Assembly (NCBI GenBank): GCA_937891465.1
Contig: CALAHF010000164.1
Span: 1 to 64,000 of the forward strand
Reading direction: 5' to 3'
DNA from: an uncultured Verrucomicrobiales bacterium
GTDB taxonomy: Bacteria > Verrucomicrobiota > Verrucomicrobiia > Verrucomicrobiales > DEV007
Length of the DNA stretch: 64,000 nt
Numbering within the stretch: position 1 is the first letter of the stretch; each line of letters opens with the position of its first letter. A program made the position numbers and the translations under genes. Below the pieces are notes generated by a model that saw only the letters and a list, made by a program, of their open reading frames with translations, did not search any database and was not told where the DNA came from. Below are positions 34,032-42,280 of the stretch, one piece after another.

Positions 34032-34061
34032 AACAGGGGCCAGCCGTAAGACGCCCCTGTT
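34032..34061. terminator. Inverted repeat between paralogue B and DoxX-like gene
   Basis: AACAGGGGC/GCCCCTGTT is a perfect 9-bp stem with a 12-nt loop in the 66-bp gap. It is followed by ACGAAAAAC, not a T-run, so it is at best a weak terminator or an mRNA-stabilising hairpin. Confidence 0.4.
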
Positions 34062-34078
34062 ACGAAAAACTCACCATC

Positions 34079-34489
34079 ATGAACGAAGATAAAAAACTGC
34101 TCTATCAATTGAAACTCGTCTGCCGCTGGGCGCTTGGGCTTGTCTGGATTTGGGAAGGATTGGTTCCCAAAATACTGATGCCAACGGCGATGCAAACCCG
34201 GGTAGTTGAAAACTCAGGGATCTACTGGCCCGACCCAGCCGGTTGGCTCATGATTCTCGGCGCGTGGATGATCCTTGTCGGTATCGTCATGTGCATCGGC
34301 TGGTTGGAACGGCTCACCGTTCTCGGAGCGACGGTCGCGATGACCATTCTAATTTTCCTCGTTGTCGGAAACAACTTTTACGATTCAGTCGGCGACATGC
34401 ACGGCGGCCTCGCGAAAGACTTTTGCCTGTATGCGTGCGCATGGGTTGTGTGGAAACTTGCTCCGAGTGTGCCGGGGAAACCCGTCTAA
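34079..34489 (+). CDS. DoxX-like membrane protein
   Basis: This 136-residue, four-helix protein resembles DoxX-like families (LKLVCRWALGLVWIWEGLVPKIL; GWLMILGAWMILVGIVMCIGWLERLTVLGATVAM). Such proteins are often near quinone, thiol or lipid redox functions. It closes the operon, and its stop codon abuts the stop of the convergent riboflavin synthase gene with no gap. Confidence 0.75.
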   Translation: MNEDKKLLYQLKLVCRWALGLVWIWEGLVPKILMPTAMQTRVVENSGIYWPDPAGWLMILGAWMILVGIVMCIGWLERLTVLGATVAMTILIFLVVGNNFYDSVGDMHGGLAKDFCLYACAWVVWKLAPSVPGKPV

Positions 34490-35080
34490 TTAACCCTTCA
34501 CCGTCGCCATTCGCGAAATGTGTTTCGCCAACAAATCGAACTCGACATTCACCCGCTTTCCGGCAGCGGCATTTTTCAAATTGGTGACGAGGAGGGTGTG
34601 GGGAATAATCCAAATTGTAACGCTTTTTTCACCAAGCTCGGCAACGGTCAGGCTCATGCCATCGATGCAAATTGAGCCTTTGTGAACGACGAGATGGGCG
34701 AACGAACTCGGCAATTCGATTTCGAGTCGGTGATCGTTCCCGACTTTTTCGAAGGCAATGATTTCGCAGGTGCGATCCACGTGGCCTTGCACAAAGTGGC
34801 CGCTCAGACGATCACCGATGGCAAGGGAGCGCTCAAGATTCACGACGGACCCCACTTCGAGATCGCCGAGATTGGTGACCCGCAAGGTTTCATGAAGGAG
34901 ATCAAAACTGGCCGCTCCGTTTTCGACTTTGGTAACCGTCAGGCACGCACCATTAGTGGCGACACTTTCACCGATGGCGAGTTCGTCAACGAAGCTCGCC
35001 CGAATCTGAAGCCGCGCTCCGTTTTCGATCGATTCAACGGCGGCGATTTCGCCTGCTTCTTCAATGATACCTGTGAACAT
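34490..35080 (-). CDS. ribE: Riboflavin synthase, alpha subunit
   Basis: This 196-residue enzyme dismutates two 6,7-dimethyl-8-ribityllumazine molecules to riboflavin. The start ATG 35078-35080 gives the family N-terminus MFTGIIEEAG. The two lumazine-binding repeats are visible (ATNGACLTVTKVENGAASFDLLHETLRVTNLG; KGSICIDGMSLTVAELGEKSVTIWIIPHTLLVTNL). No FMN riboswitch is evident in the 83 bp before the divergent sulfatase gene. Confidence 0.95.
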   Translation of the reverse strand: MFTGIIEEAGEIAAVESIENGARLQIRASFVDELAIGESVATNGACLTVTKVENGAASFDLLHETLRVTNLGDLEVGSVVNLERSLAIGDRLSGHFVQGHVDRTCEIIAFEKVGNDHRLEIELPSSFAHLVVHKGSICIDGMSLTVAELGEKSVTIWIIPHTLLVTNLKNAAAGKRVNVEFDLLAKHISRMATVKG

Positions 35081-35163
35081 GTCGAACATTATCGCAGAAC
35101 TCTGGGAAAATCTCGTTCGATTGTGCGCTTGCGATGAAATGCCGGTTCCCGCAAGGTAACCGG

Positions 35164-36645
35164 ATGAAATTTCGCTGGCTCCCACTTTTATTTCTCACGC
35201 TGTTCGTCGCTACTCATGCGCAGGCAGAGGACAAACCAAACGTTCTCTGGATTTATCTCGAAGACGTCAGCGGCTGGTTCAGCTGCTATGGCGATAAGGT
35301 GATCGAAACTCCGAATATCGACGCGCTTGCGGCCGACGGAGTTCGCTTTGATCGCTTTTACGTGTCGGCTGGCGTGTGCTCGGCGATGCGTTCGGGAACG
35401 ATTGTCGGAATGATGCAAACTTCCGTTGGAGCGCACAATCACCGGAGCTGCCGAGCCACTTTTCGCGGAAAATCGATGGGGGAATATGATAAAAACGTGC
35501 TTCCCGAGAGCGTGAAACCCGTCCCGCAGATTTTCAAAGAGGCGGGCTTCTACACCTTCAACGAAGGGACCGGAAAAGACGATTTCAATTTCGAGTGGGA
35601 TTCCAAAGAACTGTATGACCGTGCCGCCGGCCCGGAATTCAAAGGCGCAAAAGACGGAACCGACTGGAGTGGCCGTGCCGAGGGTCAGCCGTTTTTCGGC
35701 CAGATTCAGTTGATGGGCGGGAAATACAAAAAGCTGAAGCCGGTCACGGATCGCGCAAAAGTCCCCGTGCCACCCTACTACCCGGATGTTCCTGAAGTCC
35801 GCGAATCGATCGCTTATCACTATGATTGCCTGCTCAAAGTCGATGCCGAAGTCGGAAAAATCGTCGCAGGGCTGAAACGCGACGGTCTCTACGAAAACAC
35901 CTACATCATGATGTTCAGCGATCATGGCTACGGATTGCATCGCCACAAACAAATGGTCTACGATGGTGGAATTCACATGCCGCTGACCGTTAGTGGTCCG
36001 AACATCGCGGGCAAAGCAGTCCGCGACGATTTGGTGAGCAGCATCGATCTGGCGCCGGCTTCGCTTGCGCTGGTGGGCTTGCCGATTCCGAAATCCATGG
36101 AGGGCCACAATTTCATGGCTCATGGATTTACTCCTCGAGATTACGTCATTTCAGCTCGCGATCGCTGCGATTTCACGATCGAAAAAATCCGCGCCGTGGT
36201 GACTCCGAAATTCAAATACCTGAAGAATTACACGGATGACCGCCCGTTCATGCAACCGACTTATAAAGATGGCTGGGGCGTGACCAAAAAATTCCGTTCG
36301 ATGATGGCAGCTGGCGAAATGAACGAAACGCAGATGCTTTTCTTCCGTATGGACGGCAAGGAGCCTGAAGAATTTTACGACTTGGCAAACGATCCGCACG
36401 AGATCAACAACCTCGCAAAAGATCCCAAATACGCTACCGAGATTGAGGCTCATCGCAAAATTCTTGCCGATTGGATTGCAGAAACCGGCGATCAAGGACA
36501 GGCAATTGAATCTGATCTCGGGCTGCTTTCTGCACTGAAACGATGGGGCGACAGCTGTGTAAATCCTGAATACGACAAGGTTCGCCACCTTTTAAAAGAG
36601 ACCAAAGAAGCGGAGCCGAAGAAGAAGAAAAAGAAAAAGCAGTGA
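35164..36645 (+). CDS. Secreted type I sulfatase
   Basis: A 493-residue product from ATG 35164, chosen because it begins the signal peptide (MKFRWLPLLFLTLFVATHAQA) and follows an AAGG ribosome-binding site. The formylglycine motif is C72-S-A-M-R, fitting CX(P/A)XR. The metal-binding strand NVLWIYLEDVSGWFSCYGD and the segment MMFSDHGYGLHRHKQMVYDGGIHMPL are present. It probably removes sulfate from a polysaccharide outside the cytoplasm. The C-terminus is a run of lysines (PKKKKKKKQ). No sulfatase-maturing enzyme is nearby. Confidence 0.9.
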   Translation: MKFRWLPLLFLTLFVATHAQAEDKPNVLWIYLEDVSGWFSCYGDKVIETPNIDALAADGVRFDRFYVSAGVCSAMRSGTIVGMMQTSVGAHNHRSCRATFRGKSMGEYDKNVLPESVKPVPQIFKEAGFYTFNEGTGKDDFNFEWDSKELYDRAAGPEFKGAKDGTDWSGRAEGQPFFGQIQLMGGKYKKLKPVTDRAKVPVPPYYPDVPEVRESIAYHYDCLLKVDAEVGKIVAGLKRDGLYENTYIMMFSDHGYGLHRHKQMVYDGGIHMPLTVSGPNIAGKAVRDDLVSSIDLAPASLALVGLPIPKSMEGHNFMAHGFTPRDYVISARDRCDFTIEKIRAVVTPKFKYLKNYTDDRPFMQPTYKDGWGVTKKFRSMMAAGEMNETQMLFFRMDGKEPEEFYDLANDPHEINNLAKDPKYATEIEAHRKILADWIAETGDQGQAIESDLGLLSALKRWGDSCVNPEYDKVRHLLKETKEAEPKKKKKKKQ

Positions 36646-36732
36646 GCATCCGAGGGACGCAAAAAGCTTAGAAATCGATGAAACTGGAATTTCCGCTAAG
36701 ATCGTGGTATTCCTGACGTAGTAATCCGTATC

Positions 36733-37467
36733 ATGAAAGCACCCCTTTTTGCACTCATCGCCGTGGTTTCAGCCCTGTTCGGTTCGACCGAAACGGCTTC
36801 GGCTCAAACTCGGTTCAAGCTCGATGGTGAATACATCATCGTCAGCGGCGGCCCTGCGTTGAAAGAATGGGAGCAGTACCGCACTGAAAATCATCAGCAC
36901 GACAAATGGTGGGGCAATTTCATCCGCACGGCTCGACTTCGCGTTCAGGAACTACAGAAGATGTCGGACAACAAGATCAAGATCACGTGGTTGGTTTACA
37001 AAAATGGCTACGTGAATCGTCAGGATGAAGACGGCGATCCGTTGATCGACAACATCATCAGCGTGCGGGACAAATACAAAATCAACCTGGTATGGCTCAA
37101 TACCGGAGATGAACTCATTAATTATCTGAACACCGGCCAGAATCGTCGCAGCGTCAAAGTGACGGGCTTCGAATACTTCGGTCATTCCAACAAATACTGT
37201 TTCTGCTTCGACTACAGCAATGAGGTGTTGGGCGCTTCCAAGGTGTTTCTCCACCAAAGCGATCTCTCGAAAATTAATCGCAAGGTCTTTGATCGCGGTG
37301 CTTACTGCAAAAGCTGGGGTTGCCACAGCGGCGAAAGTTTCACGAGCGCCTTCAAGCGATCAACCGGGGTGAAAATGATCGGGGCGCTTGGAAAAACGGA
37401 TTATTCCGACACGTGGAAAATGATCCTGCCGACGATTTCTTCGGGATCCGGCCGTTGGACGAACTGA
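36733..37467 (+). CDS. Secreted protein with GHS...GCHSGES His/Cys motif
   Basis: This 244-residue protein has a signal peptide (MKAPLFALIAVVSALFGSTETASAQ). The family is unknown. The spacing of G-H151-S and WG-C197-H-SGES, each at the end of a hydrophobic strand, recalls the His/Cys dyad of clan CD peptidases such as gingipains, caspases and CHAT. This is pattern similarity only. It lies between the sulfatase and repeat copy 4. Confidence 0.6.
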   Translation: MKAPLFALIAVVSALFGSTETASAQTRFKLDGEYIIVSGGPALKEWEQYRTENHQHDKWWGNFIRTARLRVQELQKMSDNKIKITWLVYKNGYVNRQDEDGDPLIDNIISVRDKYKINLVWLNTGDELINYLNTGQNRRSVKVTGFEYFGHSNKYCFCFDYSNEVLGASKVFLHQSDLSKINRKVFDRGAYCKSWGCHSGESFTSAFKRSTGVKMIGALGKTDYSDTWKMILPTISSGSGRWTN

Positions 37468-37573
37468 TTTAAATTCGATCCCATAGCAAAGCATGACCGG
37501 CGATACCGCCTGTCAAACTCACACCAAATCGCGACGATGGTTCAACCTGAAAATCAAAAGGTTAACCCTGACG

Positions 37574-37616
37574 CGACTTGGTAGGGTATGTTCGACGAAT
37601 CAACCCTGTTGGATCG
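37574..37616. repeat. 43-bp palindromic element, copy 4 (overlaps a start codon)
   Basis: The right arm CAACCCTGTTGGATCG and centre TATGTTCGACGAAT are intact, while the left arm is degraded to CGACTTGGTAGGG. The ATG of the downstream open frame (37588-37590) lies inside the element, so its first nine or ten codons are repeat sequence. Confidence 0.8.
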
Positions 37617-38436
37617 CGGAAAACGCTTGTTGCTCCTACCCGGATTTCTAGGGTTGGACGCACCGGTGGTTTTCATCTCGTGGCTGATTTTGTTTTCGAA
37701 ATCGACGGGACATTCTGTTCCGTTCGTGGTTTTTACCGCAGCATTTCTCGCGATTTGGTCGATTTACCTTTTTGACCGAATCGTCGATGTAATTCTGTGC
37801 AAAGACTGGGACGTCGCGACCGGGCGGCTTCGTTTTGGCAAAAAATACCGGCTGTTTTTCGGCGTTGCGCTGGCAGTTTCGACGGGGTTCGGAGCTGCCA
37901 TTGCGATCGTTGGCCATCTACCACAGGAGGTGTTGATTCGTGGGTTGTGGGTCGCTCTTGGAGTCGCTATTTACTTTGGTGTCTTTGTGATGCCTCCCTT
38001 TTTTCGACGATCAAAATTTCCTGGAAAAGAATTTGGTGTGGGCTTGGCTTTCGCTGGAGGGATCATTGCGGCGATCGGTTTTCACAACCCTCATACTCTC
38101 GCTTTGGTTGCCTTCGGATCTGCTGCGGCGTTCAACTGCCTCCTGATTGCTGCCCGTGACCGTGATGCGGATGCGACAAATGATTCCGGTAGCGCTTCCC
38201 AGTGGTGGGGAAATTTGAGACAAGACCTCAATCGGTCCGGCTTGATCTACTCAATACTCACTCTTAACGGATTTTTTCTGCCCCCCAATCAGTGGCCTCT
38301 TTTTATCTGCCTCTGCATTTCATCCGTTCTAATGACGCTACTTAATCGTAATTCCGCCGGACTGAGTGGCGCGGAAGTTCGGGCCTACGCGGACTTTTGT
38401 CTGCTGACTCCGTTCATTGGTATTTGGTTTGCCTAA
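37588..38436 (+). CDS. UbiA-like polytopic membrane protein
   Basis: A protein of up to 282 residues with eight or nine hydrophobic segments. IYLFDRIVDVILCKDWD and a later AARDRDADATND resemble the two Asp-rich motifs of UbiA prenyltransferases, but they are degenerate, so this is tentative. The first residues (MFDESTLLDRG) are encoded by repeat copy 4. The true start may be a TTG a few codons later in the leucine-rich segment. Confidence 0.6.
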   Translation: MFDESTLLDRGKRLLLLPGFLGLDAPVVFISWLILFSKSTGHSVPFVVFTAAFLAIWSIYLFDRIVDVILCKDWDVATGRLRFGKKYRLFFGVALAVSTGFGAAIAIVGHLPQEVLIRGLWVALGVAIYFGVFVMPPFFRRSKFPGKEFGVGLAFAGGIIAAIGFHNPHTLALVAFGSAAAFNCLLIAARDRDADATNDSGSASQWWGNLRQDLNRSGLIYSILTLNGFFLPPNQWPLFICLCISSVLMTLLNRNSAGLSGAEVRAYADFCLLTPFIGIWFA

Positions 38437-38441
38437 AACGC

Positions 38442-38480
38442 AAAAAGCCCTCCAGCGAATGAACACCAGAGAGCTTTTTT
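38442..38480. terminator. Bidirectional intrinsic terminator
   Basis: AAAAAGC/GCTTTTTT with an inner CTC/GAG forms an interrupted stem with T-tracts on both strands. It lies between the convergent UbiA-like and P-loop ATPase genes. Confidence 0.7.
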
Positions 38481-38517
38481 GAGGGGTATCTCGTTTACCG
38501 AGTCAGGAAAAAATTGA

Positions 38518-39231
38518 TCAATATGAGGCTACCAAACCACCTATTTCTTCAGGGACGAGGTACTCCTCGGATTCTGCAAGCGCAGCTGCTGCTTCGTCGA
38601 GCCATTGCATCGCCTGAACTTCGAGGAAACGGGGAACTTCTTTGAGATTGTCGAAGGCCTTCACCAAATCCATGTCAGCTGATTTGAGAGCCGTTTTCAG
38701 GGCGGCACCGATTTCAGGCATATTCGCTTCGTAGGCACCAAGGTATTTTACCGCTTTGGCAGCGCCACTTCCCTTCCACGCTACTTCGCGGCTACCACGA
38801 ACTTCGAGTGGCAAGTGAGCAATCACGTAATCCGTTTGATCGGAGAAAATTTCGGCCAGATCGACCACTTCTTCGTTGGAACGCTCGCTCTCGTTGCAAG
38901 GAATCACCATCGTCATCTCCACGTTCATTTCATTGAGGAGATCGTCGATTTCGTTTTCTTCGCAAAATTCCGCCCAAACCCTAGCCATCCCACTCTGAAC
39001 ATCAAGAACGACCACATCATAGCGATCGAGATTGAAGATCAACTGGGACACCTCCATGTCATCCTGGAAATCCCAGAATTCTCCTTTGAAGCCTCTATCG
39101 AGTTCACGTTCGTCAGAACTAATCAACGCGCAGTTGATCTCTAGATTGGTGAGATGGCTGGCGATTGCTCGTGCAACCGTCGATTTTCCCGAGGCTTCAA
39201 TGTCATTGGCTACAACGATGAGTTTTTTCAT
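38518..39231 (-). CDS. P-loop ATPase with deviant Walker A
   Basis: This 237-residue protein resembles ParA/TraL-like nucleotide-binding proteins. The N-terminus is LIVVANDIEASGKSTVARAIASHL (Walker A NDIEASGKST in place of KGGxGKST) and the Walker B-like strand is VVVLDVQSG. The C-terminal third is helical and acidic. No ParB-like partner, centromere repeats or plasmid genes are near. Its upstream region (39232-39454) is very A+T-rich. The role is unknown. Confidence 0.65.
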   Translation of the reverse strand: MKKLIVVANDIEASGKSTVARAIASHLTNLEINCALISSDERELDRGFKGEFWDFQDDMEVSQLIFNLDRYDVVVLDVQSGMARVWAEFCEENEIDDLLNEMNVEMTMVIPCNESERSNEEVVDLAEIFSDQTDYVIAHLPLEVRGSREVAWKGSGAAKAVKYLGAYEANMPEIGAALKTALKSADMDLVKAFDNLKEVPRFLEVQAMQWLDEAAAALAESEEYLVPEEIGGLVASY

Positions 39232-39454
39232 GGCAAGACTAATAAGTTGTGAAAATTATAGGTAATCACAGTATTCACGCAACTGAAATTATTAAAAATT
39301 ATTGATATTTAATGAAATTGAATCAAATTCAGGCGAATATCGCCCCTCTAAAAACCTGTTAAATCGCTAACTATTAACCCATTACTTGTTTTTCCAAAAA
39401 AAATGAAGATTTTGGGAATTTGTAATCCGGTGAATTCAGACGTATTTCCGTTTC

Positions 39455-40444
39455 ATGTCGTTCTGGAAACGTTTCCGATATCGCCTGGAGTGGCTGGGGC
39501 TTGCCTTTCTGGCGGTTTCCATCCCGCTGTTGCCCCGGCGCGGAGCTCACTTGCTTGCCAATGGGCTGGGCACGATTGGATACCGTTTGGATGCTCGCGG
39601 ACGACGAAATGCCCGGCAAAATTTACGCGCAGTCTACGACAATGAGAAATCCGAAGGGGAGATTGTCGCGATTATCAAAGGCTCTTTCAGAGCATTTGCC
39701 CGCACCGTGATCGACCAATTCTGGAGCCGACGGCTGAATCAGGAAAACTTCGAAAAATTTTGCCGGATTGAGTTTGATGACTCTGCCGCGATGGAAAAAG
39801 CGCGTGAAACTGGAGCTATTTGGGTGACGCCGCACTATTCAAACTTCGAATGGGTGGCTCTTGTGATGGGCTTTCGCGACTACAAATTCACGATCGTAGC
39901 TCAAGATTTCAAAAACCCGCATCTCACCAAAATTTTCAGCGATAACCGCGAAATCAGCGGCCACGAGGTCATTTCCTCCAATCGGGCGCTGATCCGGCTC
40001 CTCAAAAACCTGAAGTCGGGAGGGAATGCAGCGTTTTTGACCGATCTCACCGTGAAACCGAGCAAAGCGGCCACCGCCATCAAATGCTTCGGCTATAAAA
40101 CCTGTGTCACTGCAATTCATGCCGAATTAACCAACCGGACGGGACTTCCTGTGATTCCCGGCATCTGCATTCCGCAGGACGACGGGACGTATTTGATCAA
40201 AGGATTCGCCCCGCTCGAGTTTTCAGACAACGCGACTCCGCAGGAGATCAGTCAGGCGTGCTGGGATCAATTCGAGCCTCACATCAGGGAAAATCCCGCT
40301 CCCTGGTTGTGGATGTATAAACACTGGCGTTATCGCCCCAAACACGATGCGAATGCCGACCAGTATCCGGATTACTCTGGCGAATCGGGGCATTTCGAGA
40401 AAGTGAACGCTCGGGCTTTTCCTGAGACGGAGAAGGCTGAGTGA
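39455..40444 (+). CDS. LpxL/HtrB-type lauroyl acyltransferase
   Basis: This 329-residue protein belongs to the lysophospholipid acyltransferase family that adds secondary acyl chains to lipid A. It has an N-terminal membrane helix (YRLEWLGLAFLAVSIPLL). The catalytic H-x4-E motif is HYSNFE. The later segments FLTDLTVKP, IPGICIPQDDGTY and WLWMYKHWRYRP match the family. It is not next to other lpx genes, but lpxA and lpxC/fabZ lie 2 kb away. Confidence 0.88.
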   Translation: MSFWKRFRYRLEWLGLAFLAVSIPLLPRRGAHLLANGLGTIGYRLDARGRRNARQNLRAVYDNEKSEGEIVAIIKGSFRAFARTVIDQFWSRRLNQENFEKFCRIEFDDSAAMEKARETGAIWVTPHYSNFEWVALVMGFRDYKFTIVAQDFKNPHLTKIFSDNREISGHEVISSNRALIRLLKNLKSGGNAAFLTDLTVKPSKAATAIKCFGYKTCVTAIHAELTNRTGLPVIPGICIPQDDGTYLIKGFAPLEFSDNATPQEISQACWDQFEPHIRENPAPWLWMYKHWRYRPKHDANADQYPDYSGESGHFEKVNARAFPETEKAE

Positions 40445-40459
40445 CCGATGACGATTCTA

Positions 40460-40502
40460 CGATCAAACAGTGTCCGTTCGATGAATCAACTCTGTTGGCT
40501 CT
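40460..40502. repeat. 43-bp palindromic element, copy 5 (between convergent genes)
   Basis: Arms CGATCAAACAG and CTGTTGGCTC flank the centre GTTCGATGAATCAA. It lies 15 bp after the LpxL-type gene stop and before the stop of the convergent AraC-family gene. Confidence 0.8.
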
Positions 40503-40556
40503 TGAGCGCTGTGTAGCAGAAGGTGCTAAATTTTGCGTTGTCCTATCCCGAAATCC

Positions 40557-41513
40557 CTACGCATTCGTCGCATCCGGCCCGCTGCCATACTTCTGCCGAT
40601 AGACGTTCGGCGAGAGATTGAAGTACTTCTGAAAGCTCTTCGAAAAATGTGCGGAATCGGTGAATCCAAGTCGCTCGGAAATGCCTTTAGCGGTTTCACT
40701 CGAAGTCAGCAGCTGTAACGCGGCATGATGAATCCGACGACGTTGAGCGTAATCGACCAACGTAACTCCAGTCGCTTTTCGAAAGACGCGACCGAGGTGA
40801 TCCTGAGTCATATCCGTGGCTGGCTCCAAATCTTTGAGCTTTAAATTTTCGCCCGCTCCAACGCTCCGTTCGATAAAATCGAGTGCGATTCGCACTTCAG
40901 AACGAAGCTCGATGCGGTTGGCACCTCGCCAGTAATAATTGTATTCGTCGCCCAAAACCAACATCAGTTTCAGTAAGGAAACGCGGGCAATCGGCTCGAG
41001 ATGTCGTCCCGCGCGAAGGACTTCCTGCAGCATGCTGATTTCAGCCTCGATGTATTTGATCTGACTCTCGCGGGCGGAAACCACGTGGAGCGTCGAATCG
41101 GACGGATACTGAAACCAAGACTGGTCAAAAAACAAACTGAGTATGTCTGGAGAATCAATCACCGTATTGTATTCGGTAGCAAACCACTCAGGAAGAAAGC
41201 GAATCCGCACGAGCAGCATTTCTTCCGGCTGCTTAATCGTGTGGCGATTTCTCGGGTGATTGATGATCACGGCACCAGCCCGCAACGCCTGATTCCCCGT
41301 GTCGGTTTCGTGAAGAAAATTACCTTCCTTCACAAAAAAGATCTCGGGATACTGACTCGGCGGAAATTCGTAGTCATCGACCAGAAAGAAATGGGTCAAG
41401 CGAATAGGCCATCGGCCCGAATTCTCGATTCGGTTTTCCCTAGTTGATTTAGATTTAAAAAATAACGCCATCCTAAGACTTTCAGGGGGTAATGGAATCG
41501 GGATATCGAACAT
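40557..41513 (-). CDS. AraC-family transcriptional regulator
   Basis: This 318-residue regulator has an N-terminal cupin-like sensor (LTHFFLVDDYEFPPSQYPEIFFVKEGNFLHETDTGNQ...GAVIINHPRNRHTIKQ) and a C-terminal double helix-turn-helix (LKLKDLEPATDMTQDHLGRVFRKATGVTLVDYAQRRRIHHAALQLL; KGISERLGFTDSAHFSKSFQKYFNLSP). The ATG at 41511-41513 overlaps truA by 32 bp. An alternative ATG at 41469-41471 would remove the overlap. The ligand, probably a sugar, is unknown. Confidence 0.9.
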   Translation of the reverse strand: MFDIPIPLPPESLRMALFFKSKSTRENRIENSGRWPIRLTHFFLVDDYEFPPSQYPEIFFVKEGNFLHETDTGNQALRAGAVIINHPRNRHTIKQPEEMLLVRIRFLPEWFATEYNTVIDSPDILSLFFDQSWFQYPSDSTLHVVSARESQIKYIEAEISMLQEVLRAGRHLEPIARVSLLKLMLVLGDEYNYYWRGANRIELRSEVRIALDFIERSVGAGENLKLKDLEPATDMTQDHLGRVFRKATGVTLVDYAQRRRIHHAALQLLTSSETAKGISERLGFTDSAHFSKSFQKYFNLSPNVYRQKYGSGPDATNA

Positions 41514-42279
41514 TTACAAGCCGCAATCCGTCGGAAGGCCCACAAAACGGGGCCTTCTCAAATGCGATACCGGATTTGAGCCGATCCTGAATTTCGAATG
41601 CTTCTCGCTTTCTGATGACGACTTCAACGCTGGCACCTATCAAAAATCTCACCATTTTGTATAAAAAACCGTTTCCGACGAATTCGATTTCGCATTCGCA
41701 ATCGCTCTGTTGCACTAATTTCGTCGAGTAAATCGTCCGGACAGTGTCGCGATCTTCGTCGTGTCCATCATGCCTTTTTGCTGAAAAAACACGAAAATCG
41801 TGGGTGCCGACAAAGAGCGAAGCCGCCTCCAAAAGTGCTTCAAAATCATCAACTCGGCTCTGATGCCAGACCAACCCGTGAACCAGCGGCGGCAGAACTT
41901 CTCCCGTGAAAATCCGATAGCGATAGGTTTTTGCCTCGGCACTGAATCGCGCATGAAAATCTGGAGAAACCGTTTCGGCATCGAGAATTCGAATCGCGGC
42001 TGGCAATTTGGAATTCAGCGCTTTTCGCCACGACACGGCATCCATTCTCCACCCGGGAGCCGCATCGAAGTGGGCGACCTGCCCATCTGCTGAGACACCA
42101 GCATCGGTTCGACCGGAGCCCTGAACTGTCGATATCGAGGGGCAAAACGATTGCAATGCTTTCAGCAAAATATCCTGAACGGTGTTTCCGCCCGGCTGAC
42201 TTTGCCAACCAGAGAAAGGCCGGCCGTCATACGCCACGATGATTTTGAAACGCTGAGAAATTTCTTCGTCAGCTTTCAT
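41482..42279 (-). CDS. truA: tRNA pseudouridine(38-40) synthase
   Basis: A 265-residue product from ATG 42277-42279, placed 1 nt after the lpxA stop. An upstream start inside lpxA (42312) is less likely. The catalytic Asp motif is GRTDAGVSADGQVAHF, and the N-terminal strand is FKIIVAYDGRPFSGWQSQ. The C-terminal NGFLYKMVRFLIGASVEV is typical. It modifies the tRNA anticodon arm and is co-transcribed with lipid A genes. Confidence 0.94.
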   Translation of the reverse strand: MKADEEISQRFKIIVAYDGRPFSGWQSQPGGNTVQDILLKALQSFCPSISTVQGSGRTDAGVSADGQVAHFDAAPGWRMDAVSWRKALNSKLPAAIRILDAETVSPDFHARFSAEAKTYRYRIFTGEVLPPLVHGLVWHQSRVDDFEALLEAASLFVGTHDFRVFSAKRHDGHDEDRDTVRTIYSTKLVQQSDCECEIEFVGNGFLYKMVRFLIGASVEVVIRKREAFEIQDRLKSGIAFEKAPFCGPSDGLRLVNVRYPDSITP

Positions 42280-42280
42280 G

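Noticed and set aside
36600-36645. Lysine run at the sulfatase C-terminus as a frameshift tract
   Set aside because: The run of AAG/AAA codons is in frame and the stop follows directly. A basic tail is compatible with a secreted polysaccharide-acting enzyme.
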